NCBI GenBank assembly: GCA_002633025.1
Contig: NMRB01001356.1
Coordinates: 93,083 to 157,082 of the forward strand
Direction: 5' to 3'
Source of the DNA: Notospermus geniculatus
Lineage: Eukaryota > Nemertea > Pilidiophora > Heteronemertea > Lineidae
Length of the DNA stretch: 64,000 bases
Shown here one piece after another: positions 34,169-44,951 of this stretch; the stretch's first letter is position 1, and each line of letters begins with the position of its first letter. The notes under the pieces were generated by a model, which was not told the origin of the DNA, searched no databases, and saw only the letters and a list, made by a program, of their open reading frames with translations. The position numbers were made by a program, and so were the translations under genes.

Positions 34169-34401
34169 TTCATTGCATACCAAATCTTGCCTGTATTATA
34201 CAAACGCATCAGTCTGTTTGGTATTGTCACGTGGTGGAAACTTGCGTCCTTTTCATTCCTGAAGAAGACGTCTGGTACCCACAGATCGTTCCATTTTCCA
34301 TCTTCTAGTTTTACCATCTGTTCTGTCATTCCACCTAAAGGAGTGAATTTAAGTCTTGGATCTTCCCACGTCTGACGGAGGTATATATTTACAGAGTAGT
34401 C
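34169..34401 (-). CDS. GlyR-like channel, extracellular domain exon (loops D, A, E)
   Basis: A 233-bp exon entering in phase 0 after ACTCTCCATTACAG and leaving with two bases of a split Lys codon before GTAAGT. It begins DYSVNIYLRQTWEDPRL, which is loop D. The GlyR agonist-contacting Phe is Tyr here, while the following Arg (LRQ) is kept. It continues with WNDLWVPDVFFRNEKDASFH, which is loop A, then IPNRLMRLYNTGKIWYAMK, which is loop E. WxPDxFFxNEK is the anion-channel signature. Compared with human GlyR alpha-1, the two zinc-site histidines are reduced to one, and the loop E motif LYSIR has become WYAMK. Together these mark a divergent GlyR-type subunit. Confidence 0.97.
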
Positions 34402-34492
34402 CTGTAATGGAGAGTAATAATAATAATAATAATTCATTTTATTCAAGTGCTACATTAAAGTTAAAAACTTTTTCCAATCAACTTACATAGAC

Positions 34493-34605
34493 CTGGGTCC
34501 ATATTCATAAACCTACTTAAGTCAAAGTGTGATACTTATCTTTTGTGTCAAACAAAGAATAAGTGTCACACTTCGACTTAAGTAGTTTTATGAATATGGG
34601 CCCAG
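34493..34605. repeat. Fold-back MITE, family D (GGGCCCATATTCATAAA)
   Basis: CTGGGTCCATATTCATAAAC, CTACTTAAGTC and AAAGTGTGATACTTATC are mirrored to end TGAATATGGGCCCAG. Other copies are at 34834-34905 (half), 37439-37544 and 43845-44079 (interrupted). Confidence 0.85.
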
Positions 34606-34833
34606 ACGTTTACATAGTTAGTTTACACAGAGTAAAAGAACTGAGTTAAAGAACGACCTTACTATCGACCTTTCCAAGAAAATGATGACCTAGGCCTACT
34701 AGTTCTCCCACGTGACGCCGTGGCCATTCACTGTCCAAGCGTGATACAACACATCTCAGACAATTATTTTATCTAACCCTCTATGCGCTTGACCTGCTTA
34801 GCGTGCCAGCAGCCATTGAATGGTATTAAGCTT

Positions 34834-35050
34834 CTGGGTCCATATTCATAAACATACTTACATGTAAGTCAAAATGTGATACTTATCTTTGTGTTCAACA
34901 ACGGATCTCACCAGGCGGGAATTTCAAACTGGGTATCCTTTAGGTTCCTAAAGGGTACCCAGTACGTACCTGGGTGCCATTTAGGGATACCCAGGTTGGA
35001 CCTGGGTACCCATTTGGGGTACCCAGGACGACATTCACCCTTTTGGCTGT
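34834..35050. repeat. Half family D element joined to GGGTACCCAGG repeats
   Basis: 34834-34905 is one arm of family D that stops at TTCAACAACGG. From 34910 to 35050 there are several inverted and direct copies of CTGGGTACCC-like words ending ACCCAGGACGACATTCACCC. The same words, ending ACCCAGGACGACAATAACCC, occur at 44630-44705. Confidence 0.65.
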
Positions 35051-35124
35051 ACTGGGGACTGTTTTTAGTGATGCAAGCACATGAGATGAGGACGGATAAT
35101 CAGTAAAATCCAAGGAAAACCTAC

Positions 35125-35192
35125 CATTGTCTGCTCATTGATGGAGTAGAAACTGTTTATATAGATGCCTAATTTGACAGTGGTGGAATTTT
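35125..35192 (-). CDS. GlyR-like channel, 68-bp exon
   Basis: The exon is exactly 68 bp, the invariant size of the same exon in vertebrate GlyR and GABA-A genes. The acceptor is TTGCTATTTTCAG and the donor is ATG/GTAGGT. After two bases of a split Glu codon it encodes NSTTVKLGIYINSFYSINEQ and then TM, which matches beta1-beta2 of GlyR (INSFGSIAETTM). NST at its start is a possible N-glycosylation site. Human GLRA2 has two alternative versions of this exon; I see only one here. Confidence 0.96.
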
Positions 35193-35674
35193 CTGAAAAT
35201 AGCAATGGCAGGTTAGACAAAATGGTTCGACAGATACTGAACAAGTTCTGGGTATATACTGACACATAATCGGCTATTACCCACCCCCATTCTGGCCCTC
35301 AAATACCTTCAAAACCAGGGCCTACAGAAATTCTGAGCACCACCAATAACAGGTGATTTTACTGTATTGACGATCATGATACTAATATTCGATGTATCTG
35401 ATGTATGTAATGTGTCTCATATACACACAATACAAAATTACGCTACTGAAATGGATCCCTGTAGAACTAAGTACTAGAAGATATACACTTGTCACTGCAT
35501 TTATCAGAATATGAGTTGATCCTCTGACCGTTGTCTTGAAAGCAAACAACGATTTACGCAACACATTTGAATCAAGTGTTACAAAAACTGCCAAGTAGTA
35601 GGCCTACCTTACGGACTACTGCCCACGTATTACCTAAACCCAAATCCAAACAATATTCTGGACCCTTTGCCTAC
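35193..35674 (-). other. Intron between N-terminal exon and 68-bp exon
   Basis: A 482-bp intron. Nothing recognisable beyond AT-rich DNA. Confidence 0.8.
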
Positions 35675-35739
35675 CTCCATGTGGGGACTGCTGCCTGTCG
35701 TACACCTCCTTGTCTAACATTTCCGCAACTTTTTGGTGC
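35675..35739 (-). CDS. GlyR-like channel, N-terminal extracellular exon
   Basis: A 65-bp exon with acceptor GTCACATTTTAG and donor GGAG/GTAGGC. It encodes HQKVAEMLDKEVYDRQQSPH and then G, ending with one base that joins the 68-bp exon to make Glu. The pattern (leucine-aspartate, then YD, then P about five residues on) corresponds to the alpha-helical start of GlyR subunits (LLxxYDxxxRPxF). The YDxRxRP consensus is degenerate, as only YDR and P remain. The phase match on the downstream side is exact. It enters with one base, so an upstream exon ending in two codon bases must exist; it was not found. Confidence 0.8.
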
Positions 35740-35816
35740 CTAAAATGTGACATCACAGTTGACTTGAGTTGGAGGAGAAAGATGAACACAGGTGGGTTAG
35801 TTTGAGCAAAGTAAAT

Positions 35817-36032
35817 GTGACCCAGTCTGGGAAAACCAAGCACAAGTCTCCAGCATGTGACAAGAAGGCCCTTGACTGCTCTGTTACGTCATCAACTCAT
35901 TGCTGAAGAATAGACGCTCATTGTTACTGTAACAGCTGAATTGATTTCAGCTTTTTATGGGTAACCATTGCTGTAACCATTAACCATTTCCTCCTGGAAG
36001 ACTTGTGCCTGGTTTTCCGAGATCGGGTCACA
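35817..36032. repeat. MITE, family G (GTGACCCAGTCTGGGAAAACC)
   Basis: The ends are GTGACCCAGTCTGGGAAAAC and the mirrored GGTTTTCCGAGATCGGGTCAC, about 216 bp. The second copy, at 48123-48354, is in the opposite orientation and shares the interior (AGCTGAATTGATTTCAGC, AACCATTTCCTCCTGG). It lies 78 bp upstream of the N-terminal exon. Confidence 0.85.
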
Positions 36033-36857
36033 AATGCGCTTACCCAACAGAGATATGGTTGACTAAACATGAATCTCAAAAGTTCTTGATCACAACTTTG
36101 AATTTTCACACTGGTGGTATTGGCGTAATAAATGATGATAACTTTCCGAAGCAATATCCTTGGTCCCAAATCTTATACTTCACGTATAACATTACATGTA
36201 CTTCCATGTATTACAAGTTGCTTCAATGATGCAATTGGCCGGCACTGTTCATCGTGTCGATAAGATGAAAATGCTTACTCTAAAATCATTAGCTAAGCAA
36301 TCCCTTAGCAAATTTGTTGCAGAAATACCACCTTCCGGACATTACGGTGTCATAAAATCAAGACGTTACTGTCGCCAAACCACATCATTCAAAGATCTGA
36401 CCGTCACAAAACCTTGTCAAAAAGCAGTATGGTTCCATTATCTTCTGGTATCATTCTGCTTATGCAAAGGAAATATCTGTAATACCTGCGAATTTACTCA
36501 AACTTGTCAGTAAATACTTTCTTCTGAATTTCATATTTTCTACGTAATGACTAACATTTTAGATTAGTCATCATATAACTAAGTCAGGTGATTTTTTCCG
36601 CAAAATATTTCTTCTCCGTTGTGTCGCTGTGTAAAAAATGAACACCTCGCACTTTGATTCTTAGAGCCAGCAAAATCTGAAGTTAACTTAAGAAAAGGAA
36701 ATCTCGCTTAACATAAATGAATATTCACGGGAGACAATAAAATGGTCCGCACTTGCAAATCTATTGGACACTGATTAATGAACAAAGCATTGAAATATGC
36801 TGCATTTTTCTACAGCTACACATGGTTTGAATTCCGAGATAAATAGATTCATATATA

Positions 36858-36933
36858 CAGCTATAACGAACCCCTCGCTATAACGAACTTAACCCTTGGA
36901 CCCCAAGCAGTTCGTTATAGCGAGGTTGCACTG
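36858..36933. repeat. Pogo/Tigger-like MITE
   Basis: Flanked by TA; left CAGCTATAACGAACCCCTCG and right CGAGGTTGCACTGTA. CTATAACGAAC...CGAGGTTGCACTG resembles widespread Tc1/mariner-pogo MITE ends. 76 bp. Confidence 0.75.
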
Positions 36934-37438
36934 TATTTCTATCAGGTTGCCTCATCTCGACACAAGTTATTCTTTTTGATTCTACTGATTCAATACGTCC
37001 ACTTGATGATTAAAGATAATATATCACGACTTCATTGTTTACATTCAATGTTTGTAAACATGGATGTTTACATTATGATATTTTGGACTTTTGTGACATG
37101 CCAACCCACCCAAATGAATACTTTTGGAATCAACAGAATTTCTAGAGAGATATGCCACTAACAATTTACTCATAAGACAAAGAAATCCTGGACATAAACA
37201 AACAAAATGTAAATAAACAATGAATTTCGTGGCCCGCGAAAATACCCGTGATACATTATCTTTAAATTCCGCGATCACAATTCGTCAGGTGTGTGGAGAA
37301 AATACATGTATATAGAAAACCATGTGTATGGATGTACAAAATGCATATTTCACTGGTTTTGAAATAAAAACCGTTACTATAACACACAATGACAGTGCAC
37401 ACAATGTAGTGCAACGCTATCAAATACGTTATAATTCA

Positions 37439-37544
37439 TCTGGGCCCATATTCGTAAAACTACTTAAGTCTACACTTATCTTTTGTTCAACACAAAAGAT
37501 AGTATCACACTTTGACTTAAGTATGTTTATGAATATGGACCCCG
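37439..37544. repeat. Fold-back MITE, family D
   Basis: CTGGGCCCATATTCGTAAAA and the mirrored TTTATGAATATGGACCCCGG, with CTTATCTTTTGTTCAACAC at the hinge. About 106 bp. Confidence 0.83.
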
Positions 37545-38054
37545 GTCTCGTTTTGGTGTATGCATGCCAGGAAGAAAACTTTCTCTTTCAACAGTGGTGA
37601 CGTATTTCAAAGAAAACTTTCGTTTTGTGAATGTGGCTACCTATGTGACAAACTGATACATTCCCGTGAGCCCAGGACTTCTTGGTAAAAGATGTATCAA
37701 AAAGTTGATTACATTTATTGTAATCTAATGTTTGTCAGCATATACATGTACATATTCCATAGTTATATGCTTTGTGTCACATTCCGGAAGATGTCCTTGC
37801 CTTAAAAAAGAAGTCACTCTTTAAGGAGCCACAACTTCTTAAGATGTTGTAGTCACACAAGTTAGCAAAGAAGCCGAATCACGTCTTCTTATAGGATATT
37901 TTCACTGTTTGAAAAAAACACATTTTTTTAGCCGGAGATCAGCACATCACCAGTTTTACAAAGTAAATGTGCTGATCTTACCCTATCACTAATTTTGAAC
38001 TTATTCGTAGGAGGTTAATTAGCGGAAGGGTGATAAACACATACTCTCACTGCT

Positions 38055-38378
38055 CCCCCAGGATATAAGTCCTACTAATAATCTTATAATTTTCTTTGTA
38101 AGTGTCTTGGCTATTTCTTAGTGAGATCTCTTAGTGAGTAAGAAAAATCTTAGTAAGATTTTTCTGATAAGATTCTTATAAGAAAAACCTTAGTAAGATT
38201 TTTCTTCCAATATCTTACTAAGAAAGTCTTCGGTACTGTTTCTTGTAAGAATTTTGTAAGAAAAATCTTAGTATTTTTCTTATAAGAATCTTAACAGAAA
38301 AATCTTACGAAGATTTTTCTGACTAATATCTTACTAAGAAATACCTAAGATACCTACTAAGAAAATTATAAGACCCTC
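38055..38378. repeat. Fold-back element, family E
   Basis: It starts CCCCCAGGATATAAGTCC and has the full set of TCTTAGTAAGATTTTTC repeats. The right end is degraded (AGAAAATTATAAGACCCTC). Confidence 0.78.
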
Positions 38379-39294
38379 ATATTGCTAGTAAGTTAAGGCT
38401 GATTTAATAGTATGATTGACTACGAAAGATTCCAGAAAAAGAGTAACCATTCCTACGATTTTATAAAAAAAAACAAACTGTCCATAACACAATACATAGA
38501 TGCACAATACAATTAATTGCATTATTTTGAAGGGAGATTTTTGTGTCAAAGATCTTTCAAGCTGATGAATATAAATGTAGTCCAGTGTCGACAGACCATT
38601 AAAGATAAAAACAGTTCCTTTCTGCTTGTAATATATGGATTGATAAGGCATGCAAAACATATCAGTGCAATGGAATATTTTTACGGTCTTTCCTGAGATA
38701 TTCACGAAATCTTTTAGTCTCTTATCTCCCTTCAAAGATTGTAAATGGTAAACAGCAAAATGCAAGATAAATGTAAAAAGCTGTGTACAAGCCAAACAGA
38801 TTGTATATTATAAATATATGATTATGATTGGAGATTGTATGTACTACAGACATTCTTAAAAGGCATTGCAAGTGGAATTTTCAATGCATCAAGGCCAAAA
38901 ATAGAGTGCATTTCATGGTGTGCTTTTCATGCTGCACTGAGAAAATTAGACACTCAGCAAATAGATAACCAAAAATTCACTTTATGAATTTTTGAGATAC
39001 CTATGATATTACATGTAAGAAAACTTGGTCTGATAGTGTGACATTCATAGAATCATGTTCCATCCTGATTCACAGAAGCTGACAACCATATATGTTGATA
39101 TAATTACAAATGCACTGGACCAGATAGAGTTTAATGCCACGGGCTGCATTGTACAGTACTTTTGATATAAAATGCATTCCAGTAAACCACTAATGTACAA
39201 AGAGTTGCATTCATATACATTGATCACACATGCCAGTTTCAAGGCAAAAAATATATGATGCAAAACCGGATGCAAATACAAGAAATCCATGCTT

Positions 39295-39821
39295 GTCCAC
39301 ATCCTTATGGCGTTCTGCGGAAACACCCTGTTGGAGCAAAGTTAAACCCAGGTTCAGGACACTTGGGTACCCAGCTTTCAGAAAAGTCATGTCGCCAAAA
39401 AATATTTTGCCGGCAATAGTCGCCAGGGAATTTTACAGGTTGGGAACTGACTTCATCATTGGACGCCGATGGACGCAACAACTGAGCTTCGTACGGAGAA
39501 AGGGAGACGATGTACGTACAGCGAAATTTTGAATGGTTGGATTTACACCTCATGTATTAGCCTACCAACAGATAAAACGTGGTGCCTCGGAATCAAATAA
39601 ACCAATTCTTTGGCGTTTTAGGCAGCTACGTATTCGAGATGGCTTTTTATCCATTTTGACCTATTTTGTGTTAATTTATATAAAAAATCTGTCTCTTATT
39701 ACATAACAACAGAAAACAATTAAGAATAGGCTTTTCTGAAAGCTGGGTACCCAAGTGTCCTAAATCTGGATTCAGATTTGCTCTAACACATTGTTTCTGC
39801 AAACGCCATAAGGATGTGGAC
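39295..39821. repeat. Large fold-back element, GTCCACATCCTTATGGCG ends
   Basis: GTCCACATCCTTATGGCGTT at 39295 is mirrored at the right end, 39821. The inner arms GGACACTTGGGTACCCAGC and TTTCAGAAAAG are mirrored at about 39730-39765. A unique centre of about 330 bp, with short open frames only. Confidence 0.82.
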
Positions 39822-42404
39822 TATGCCATCGCAGCTTCTCATGAATCACAGACTTTATAAGAAAACTTGTTCATATTCAAGCTACGGATGCGTCTGATTC
39901 ATAGAAACAAGTGATGTCATGCATGTACATGTATGACAGCCATGCTCTTGAAAGCCATTTTGTATCAAAGCCGCTGTGACTTTCTATTGTTTTATTTTTA
40001 ATTTTTATATCCCTTAAAAAAACTTTGTCAATGCATGAAACATTCATGTCAAAAGTTACGCTATTGTTGGGAGGCACAGGCTAGGTTTTAAGATATCTCT
40101 TGACAAATGGTCGGTCAAAGTGAGCGAAAACCTATAAAACCAATTAACACGGTTACTACATATTTGATTTCTATCTATATTAGTTTCAGTGTACCCCATT
40201 TTTTGTAATGAAATTTATCATTCAAGTTCTGTTGTAAAATCTATATACTGAAATGCCAAAGTGAATGATATCAATCACTCACTCTATATTGCCTATTACA
40301 CCGAGAGTATGATAATTATTAGATATGAAATGGATTTGGTTTCACTCAAGCGTTTTTTTAATTCAATTGAAATCATTAGAACGTTTTCTCTGGTGATCCT
40401 GCAATGGTAGGGACTGTTTAGTAAAATTCATTTGAATATTGATAACGTTAGGTATGCTTAAAAATTTTTGCATAGACTGTCATTCTCTAAAAATTTATCC
40501 CAAGAGATGATAATCTTCCTATGGACTTTTCCCTTATTTCATAAAGGGCAGTCCAACTCACTGTCAACTCGTCATTGCAGGACCACCACAGAAGCTGAAG
40601 CTAAGGCAAGAAAAGCATAGGCATTAGTTTTGCTGGCTCGAAGAAGAGTGGTGAAAGCTGTTTGTTATAGAATCTATCTTAAAATAGACTTCAATCATAT
40701 CCAAAATATTATTTTTCAGCTGCTAATGATGTCATGAATTTTACGAACATATCCATGACATCCATTTTATAAAACCTTTTTCAGCGATATATATTACAAT
40801 TCGTAAATATTGTTCAAATGTTAAAATAGAAGGGATCAGAGCATTGGTGGAATAAACTATAAGCTGATCTTGTCATTTCTTTGACTAAGTCAGGTTATTT
40901 CATAGACATTGCACCATGTTTATAAAAGTTTTACTCCTTACATGTTGAATTCATCGAAGTTAGACATACTATGATTAAACATGGTACACAGCATGACATA
41001 GTCATGTTCTCATAATTTCAATGGTAGGAGAAAAAATATTTTGATGTCATACAGAACAAAACGTTTTGGAAGAAAAGTTCCAGTTCAGTTTCTAGTCAAG
41101 AATCGATTAACTCGATTTTACAGATACGGTACAAAAACATAGTCATTTTTTTTCTGCTCCTAGGGTGGGTCTACTTCGGAATAGTAAAGACCGGGGAGAG
41201 TGTTTCTTTATAAAATTGGTTTGGAAAACTGAACTGGTTCTTTTAACAATGAGTAAAGAAAGTTTTCACGTTCTTGTATTTTTATATCACAATACACATG
41301 AAATACATGTACAACTAATTGAAATCAATCTGAACTACTATATCACACATTTCTTAAGATACACAATTGGTTAATACTTTTGCTTAGATTTCCATCCGGC
41401 CGGGTGGACGTACATTTTTCACGCATACAAGAATTTGTGCCGATTAGATTTTTAAAGACTTGATGATTGAAAGTACTATTTGTAAGTAATGATTCACATG
41501 CGTAAAACAGACAACCTGGATATTTTCAAACTGGCTCAAGTTTTAATAAGTTATGCACAAAATATCAAATTTTGAATCAGAATGTCACATATTTATGTCA
41601 GTTTAAATTTGAATGACAATGGCCTATAGTTCGTGTTAAATCCAGGTATATCTGTCCTACTGAGCTGCCATTTGGTGAAATCATCTATAAATACTGAAAT
41701 TTTAAAATACTGTTATTTCATATGCATAGTGCAAATGGGCACAAAATGGAAGGCATGTTTCATGGACATGATTATATATTCAAACGAACTGTAATTTTTA
41801 TGGTTTTTGGATGTTTTTATTCATGATTTTAAAAGGGGAAATTTCCTTTGGATCAGTGCTATTTACGCATGCGGTCATATTATATGGTGCTGAGTGAATG
41901 GAGACGGTGATTAAGGGTCGACATCCCTTCGATAGCAGTACAAGCTACTTGGGAAAGGAACCCCCGCTTGACCTTATTGGACTGAGGGTCGAGGATAAAA
42001 ACCAAAGATCATACTTAGGAATCCCTTGTCTACAATAAAATCATGAATTATATCACAATCACATTGAAATTGATATCGTTCATAGATTTTAATATTCATA
42101 ATATCAGACCTGTCCACAACTAAATCCAAGTCCATGAAATACTACTGCTCTATAGGCCTATAGGCTCTATAGGCCTACATGTAGAAAAAAATCTGCTACA
42201 TTTAGGTACCTATGACAACTTCTCCCCAAATATTTGTATATTTAATTACATGTACATGTACATGTAGTCCAACATTGTCGGGTATTCTCTTCAAAACAAA
42301 GAATTTCCCGGGTAAGGAATCAAATCCGTTGGACATTTTTTCCCTGATGTCAATAAGGAATGCACACTGGCTACTAATAATTTCACGTATGTACGGTTTC
42401 GACG

Positions 42405-42499
42405 TTAGTGAGGTTTAGAAATCAAATGATAAACGTAAACGTTAACGACAACGTTGTCGTAAAGTTTATGTTTATCGTTTGATTTCTAAACCATCCTAA
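42405..42499. repeat. Family A, short internal-deletion copy
   Basis: AGGTTTAGAAATCAAATGAT and AAACGTAAACG are followed almost at once by the mirrored arm CAACGTTGTCGTAAAG...TTGATTTCTAAACC. The central loop of full copies is missing. Confidence 0.78.
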
Positions 42500-42679
42500 T
42501 ATTCACTTCGTTAACGTACTGTGCTAAGAACAGTGTATCTACCCCCCCCCCCGTAAAGCCATGTTTCTCATTTTTCTCATGAAAATGAGGAACATGAAAC
42601 CACAGGCTAGACATTGACTGTTACAGTAACATCCTAGAACATAAACCTACTAAAGAAACTGATTATAACTTATGATATG

Positions 42680-42944
42680 TTGCTTACCTATTTATTTCTT
42701 AGTATGATTTCAGTGAGAAAAGACTTACTAACATTTTCTTAGTAAGATCTGGCTTTCAATGTCTATGAGGTTCATGGTCCCCCACACCCCTTGATCGCGG
42801 CAATCTTATAAGATTTGTGTTACAAATATCTTAGAAAAAGAAATCTTATAAGAACTTCATAAGAAAAATCTTAATCTTACTAAGAAATAGCTGAGATATT
42901 TGCTAAGAAAATAATAAGATTCTTAGTAAGATTTATGTCCTAGG
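42680..42944. repeat. Fold-back element, family E, degenerate
   Basis: The right end GATTCTTAGTAAGATTTATG and TCCTAGG is clear. The left end is eroded, and a non-matching GGTTCATGGTCCCCCACACC segment interrupts the middle. Confidence 0.65.
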
Positions 42945-43688
42945 ATTATTGCAACGGAATGGTCCCTGCAAAAGGGAGGCACGTGAGCTTTATCTTGGCT
43001 TCTTTTCAAAATAGGGCCAAACATTGGGGGGGGGGGGTTATTATATTTATAAACATGTATCTATCAGTAAGTAGGAATATAATCAGTGTACGTACACGTG
43101 AATCGTGTCGTGCAAAATCTCAGAACGTACTGGTACATGTAGGTGGAATAAAGTAGTTTTTCTATGGTTTTTACCCTTAAAGTTTACTCCCTCAGTCCAT
43201 AAAAGTGTCAATTTTTAAGAAGTCAGTAACGGTAGATCAAGCAGTATGTTCAAAGTCAGTCACCATATAAAGCTGTACTTAGTGATACAATATATGATAG
43301 ACTTAACATCGTTACCAGAATATGATGTGTTTCTAAAATCATGACTCACATAAATTCATGACTTGTTCTGAAAATATAATCACGGGTAATATATTCTTAC
43401 GATCGAGTAAAGAAGAAGTTAGTGAAAAAAAGCTGATAGAAGTATTAGTGTAAAATGTCAAACACAACACATAAGAATTAAATATATAAATCTAAAGAAA
43501 AAACAATTTATGTTATAGGAGAAACGAATAAAGACAATTCCTGGAAAGTCTACCCATGCCAAGATGGGCAGACGTGAAAATAAACGGGTACGTTCAACAC
43601 TATTATGTAATACTAGTGGTAATGTAACGATAGAACGAACTTAGTCATTCGAATTTATTGAAAGTATTATTAAACATGAGATAGATCA

Positions 43689-44270
43689 TACAGGGTATCT
43701 AAAAAAATATCCAGGCCAACTAGGAAACCACAGATTCTAGATTTCGGCGGATCCTGATACGGGATCTTCTTACATGAAGAATAAACTTTATTCCATCAAA
43801 ATCAGCCAAGCTGAGCAGAAGTTATTTCATTCTATTTCATCCATATTCATAAAACCACTTAAGTCTAGGTATGACACTTATCCTCTGTTCAACACAAAAG
43901 ATAAGTATCACATTTTGATAAAAAGCACAAAGAACGATACACAAAATGATATGACACGAAGGGCCGCCTCCGAATTCCACAAATTTTCGACCCCAACCGG
44001 CGTCTTCCTCAGGCACTTTCTAGTCCAGCTACCAGAAGTGAAAAATTGACTTAAGTATGTTTATGAATATGGACCCAGGAGTTCAGCTTACTAGGTTCAT
44101 GAACTTGGGTAAGACTTTACCGCACAAAAAATTACATAACTTCTGGTCGATTGCCTAATTTGGATGAAATAAAGATTGTTTTTCATGTAAGAATATCCTT
44201 TTTCAGGATCCAGGGAGACCTTGCTTCTGAGGTTCCCTGGTTTGTACTGGACATTTTTAAGCACCCTGTA
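43689..44270. mobile_element. Three-layer nested element: TACAGGGT element / family D / SINE-like
   Basis: The outer layer starts TACAGGGTATCTAAAAAAAT and ends AAGCACCCTGTA, with homologous arms (GGATCCTGATACGGGATCTT and TTACATGAAGAATAAAC mirrored at 44130-44215). This is typical of Tc1/mariner-like elements with TA target sites. Inside, a family D fold-back occupies about 43845-44079. Inside that, 43919-44045 is a foreign segment bounded by TTGA on both sides that matches the retroposon at 45191-45326 in reverse orientation. Confidence 0.78.
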
Positions 44271-44624
44271 CATAAGAATTATTAAGAAAGCTAGGTGCAT
44301 CTTGTAAAAAACAAAAGCAGCTGCACTTCTCTCCACGTTTCTCGGCATTTTCTTGTGCACGTAATTTGTACGTACAGCCCAGCCAGACAGAGCAACCGCA
44401 GGCACCCAACCAAGAGGAAATGAAACGTGTGTTTTCTTCACATGGTTTTTAAATTCAACTGCCACTCTACATGTAACTACATTGTATTATCATATAAGAG
44501 AACATGAAGCTACCGACGTTATGGTGAGGGGAGCACGTATTGGATGCACTTTGTATGCCTACAGTGATGTGTACTTTGAGCATGAGAAGACTACTCCGAC
44601 TGCAGCTAGTACAGTTTGTAAGAA

Positions 44625-44705
44625 GAAAGTGGACCCAGGGTACAATTTCACTTGACGACATCGAACCTGGGTACACTTTATATGTACCCAGGACGACAAT
44701 AACCC
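44625..44705. repeat. GGGTACCCAGG-type repeat
   Basis: GTGGACCCAGGGTACAATTTC and CCTGGGTACACTTTATATG then TACCCAGGACGACAATAACC. It is the same word family as 34910-35050. Confidence 0.55.
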
Positions 44706-44773
44706 CTTCAGCGCTAGTAATCTACTAAATACACGTTAGTACACAAAAATATATAACCTTGACTGGTCATGTT

Positions 44774-44889
44774 CAGGGCCTGTATTCATAAAATCTTGCT
44801 AGGCTTGCTTGCAAAAGTGCCCAGTTTGTACAGGCCAATGTACACAACTAGCAACCAACTGAGCTAGCAAGGTTTCATGATCGGCCCTG
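44774..44889. repeat. Fold-back MITE, family D2
   Basis: AGGGCCTGTATTCATAAAAT and CTTGCTAGG are mirrored by AGCTAGCAAGGTTTCATG and ATCGGCCCT. It shares its inner arm with 6055-6177. Confidence 0.78.
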
Positions 44890-44951
44890 ATCATCCACCA
44901 TGACTTATTATTCACTCAGTATTCAGTGACCTACTGCAGTCATGTACCTCC

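Larger units (their letters stand above)
34402..35124 (-). other. Intron between 68-bp exon and ECD exon
   Basis: A 723-bp intron with a TAA microsatellite at 34424-34438, a family D fold-back (34493-34605), a truncated family D copy (34834-34905) and GGGTACCCAGG-rich sequence (34910-35050). Confidence 0.8.
1..35739 (-). other. Glycine-receptor-like Cys-loop channel gene (partial span)
   Basis: This is the minimum span of one minus-strand gene rebuilt from ten exons, three of which are alternatives. Reading order is 35739 down to 1. Exon lengths of 68, 83 and 138 bp, and the phase of every junction, fit the conserved exon plan of vertebrate glycine and GABA-A receptor subunit genes. The predicted protein has an extracellular agonist-binding domain with a 13-residue Cys-loop and a second disulfide around loop C, then M1-M3 and the start of the M3-M4 loop. 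The proline-alanine-arginine sequence before M2 marks an anion channel. Loop C and M1-M3 resemble GlyR alpha more than GABA-A or GluCl subunits. The subunit would sit in the plasma membrane as part of a pentamer. The signal peptide and M4 are missing from what I can identify. The family is nearly certain; the GlyR assignment is likely. The agonist is not proven and could be glycine or another small amino acid. Confidence 0.93.

Noticed and set aside
34424-34446. N-terminal MNKMNYYYYYY extension of the ECD exon
   Set aside because: It is the translation of a TAA/TTA microsatellite upstream of a clear AG acceptor at 34402; the exon starts at 34401.
38385-38795. 136-codon minus-strand ORF with hydrophobic parts
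   Set aside because: It begins at TTG rather than ATG in the DNA, overlaps a family E end, and has AT-driven composition.
44097-44465. 122-codon minus-strand ORF that looks protein-like (VHKKMPRNVE, FLIILMYRVLK)
   Set aside because: Its second half is the arm of the TACAGGGT element at 43689-44270, and the other arm gives a different frame. A decayed piece of transposon coding is possible but unsupported.
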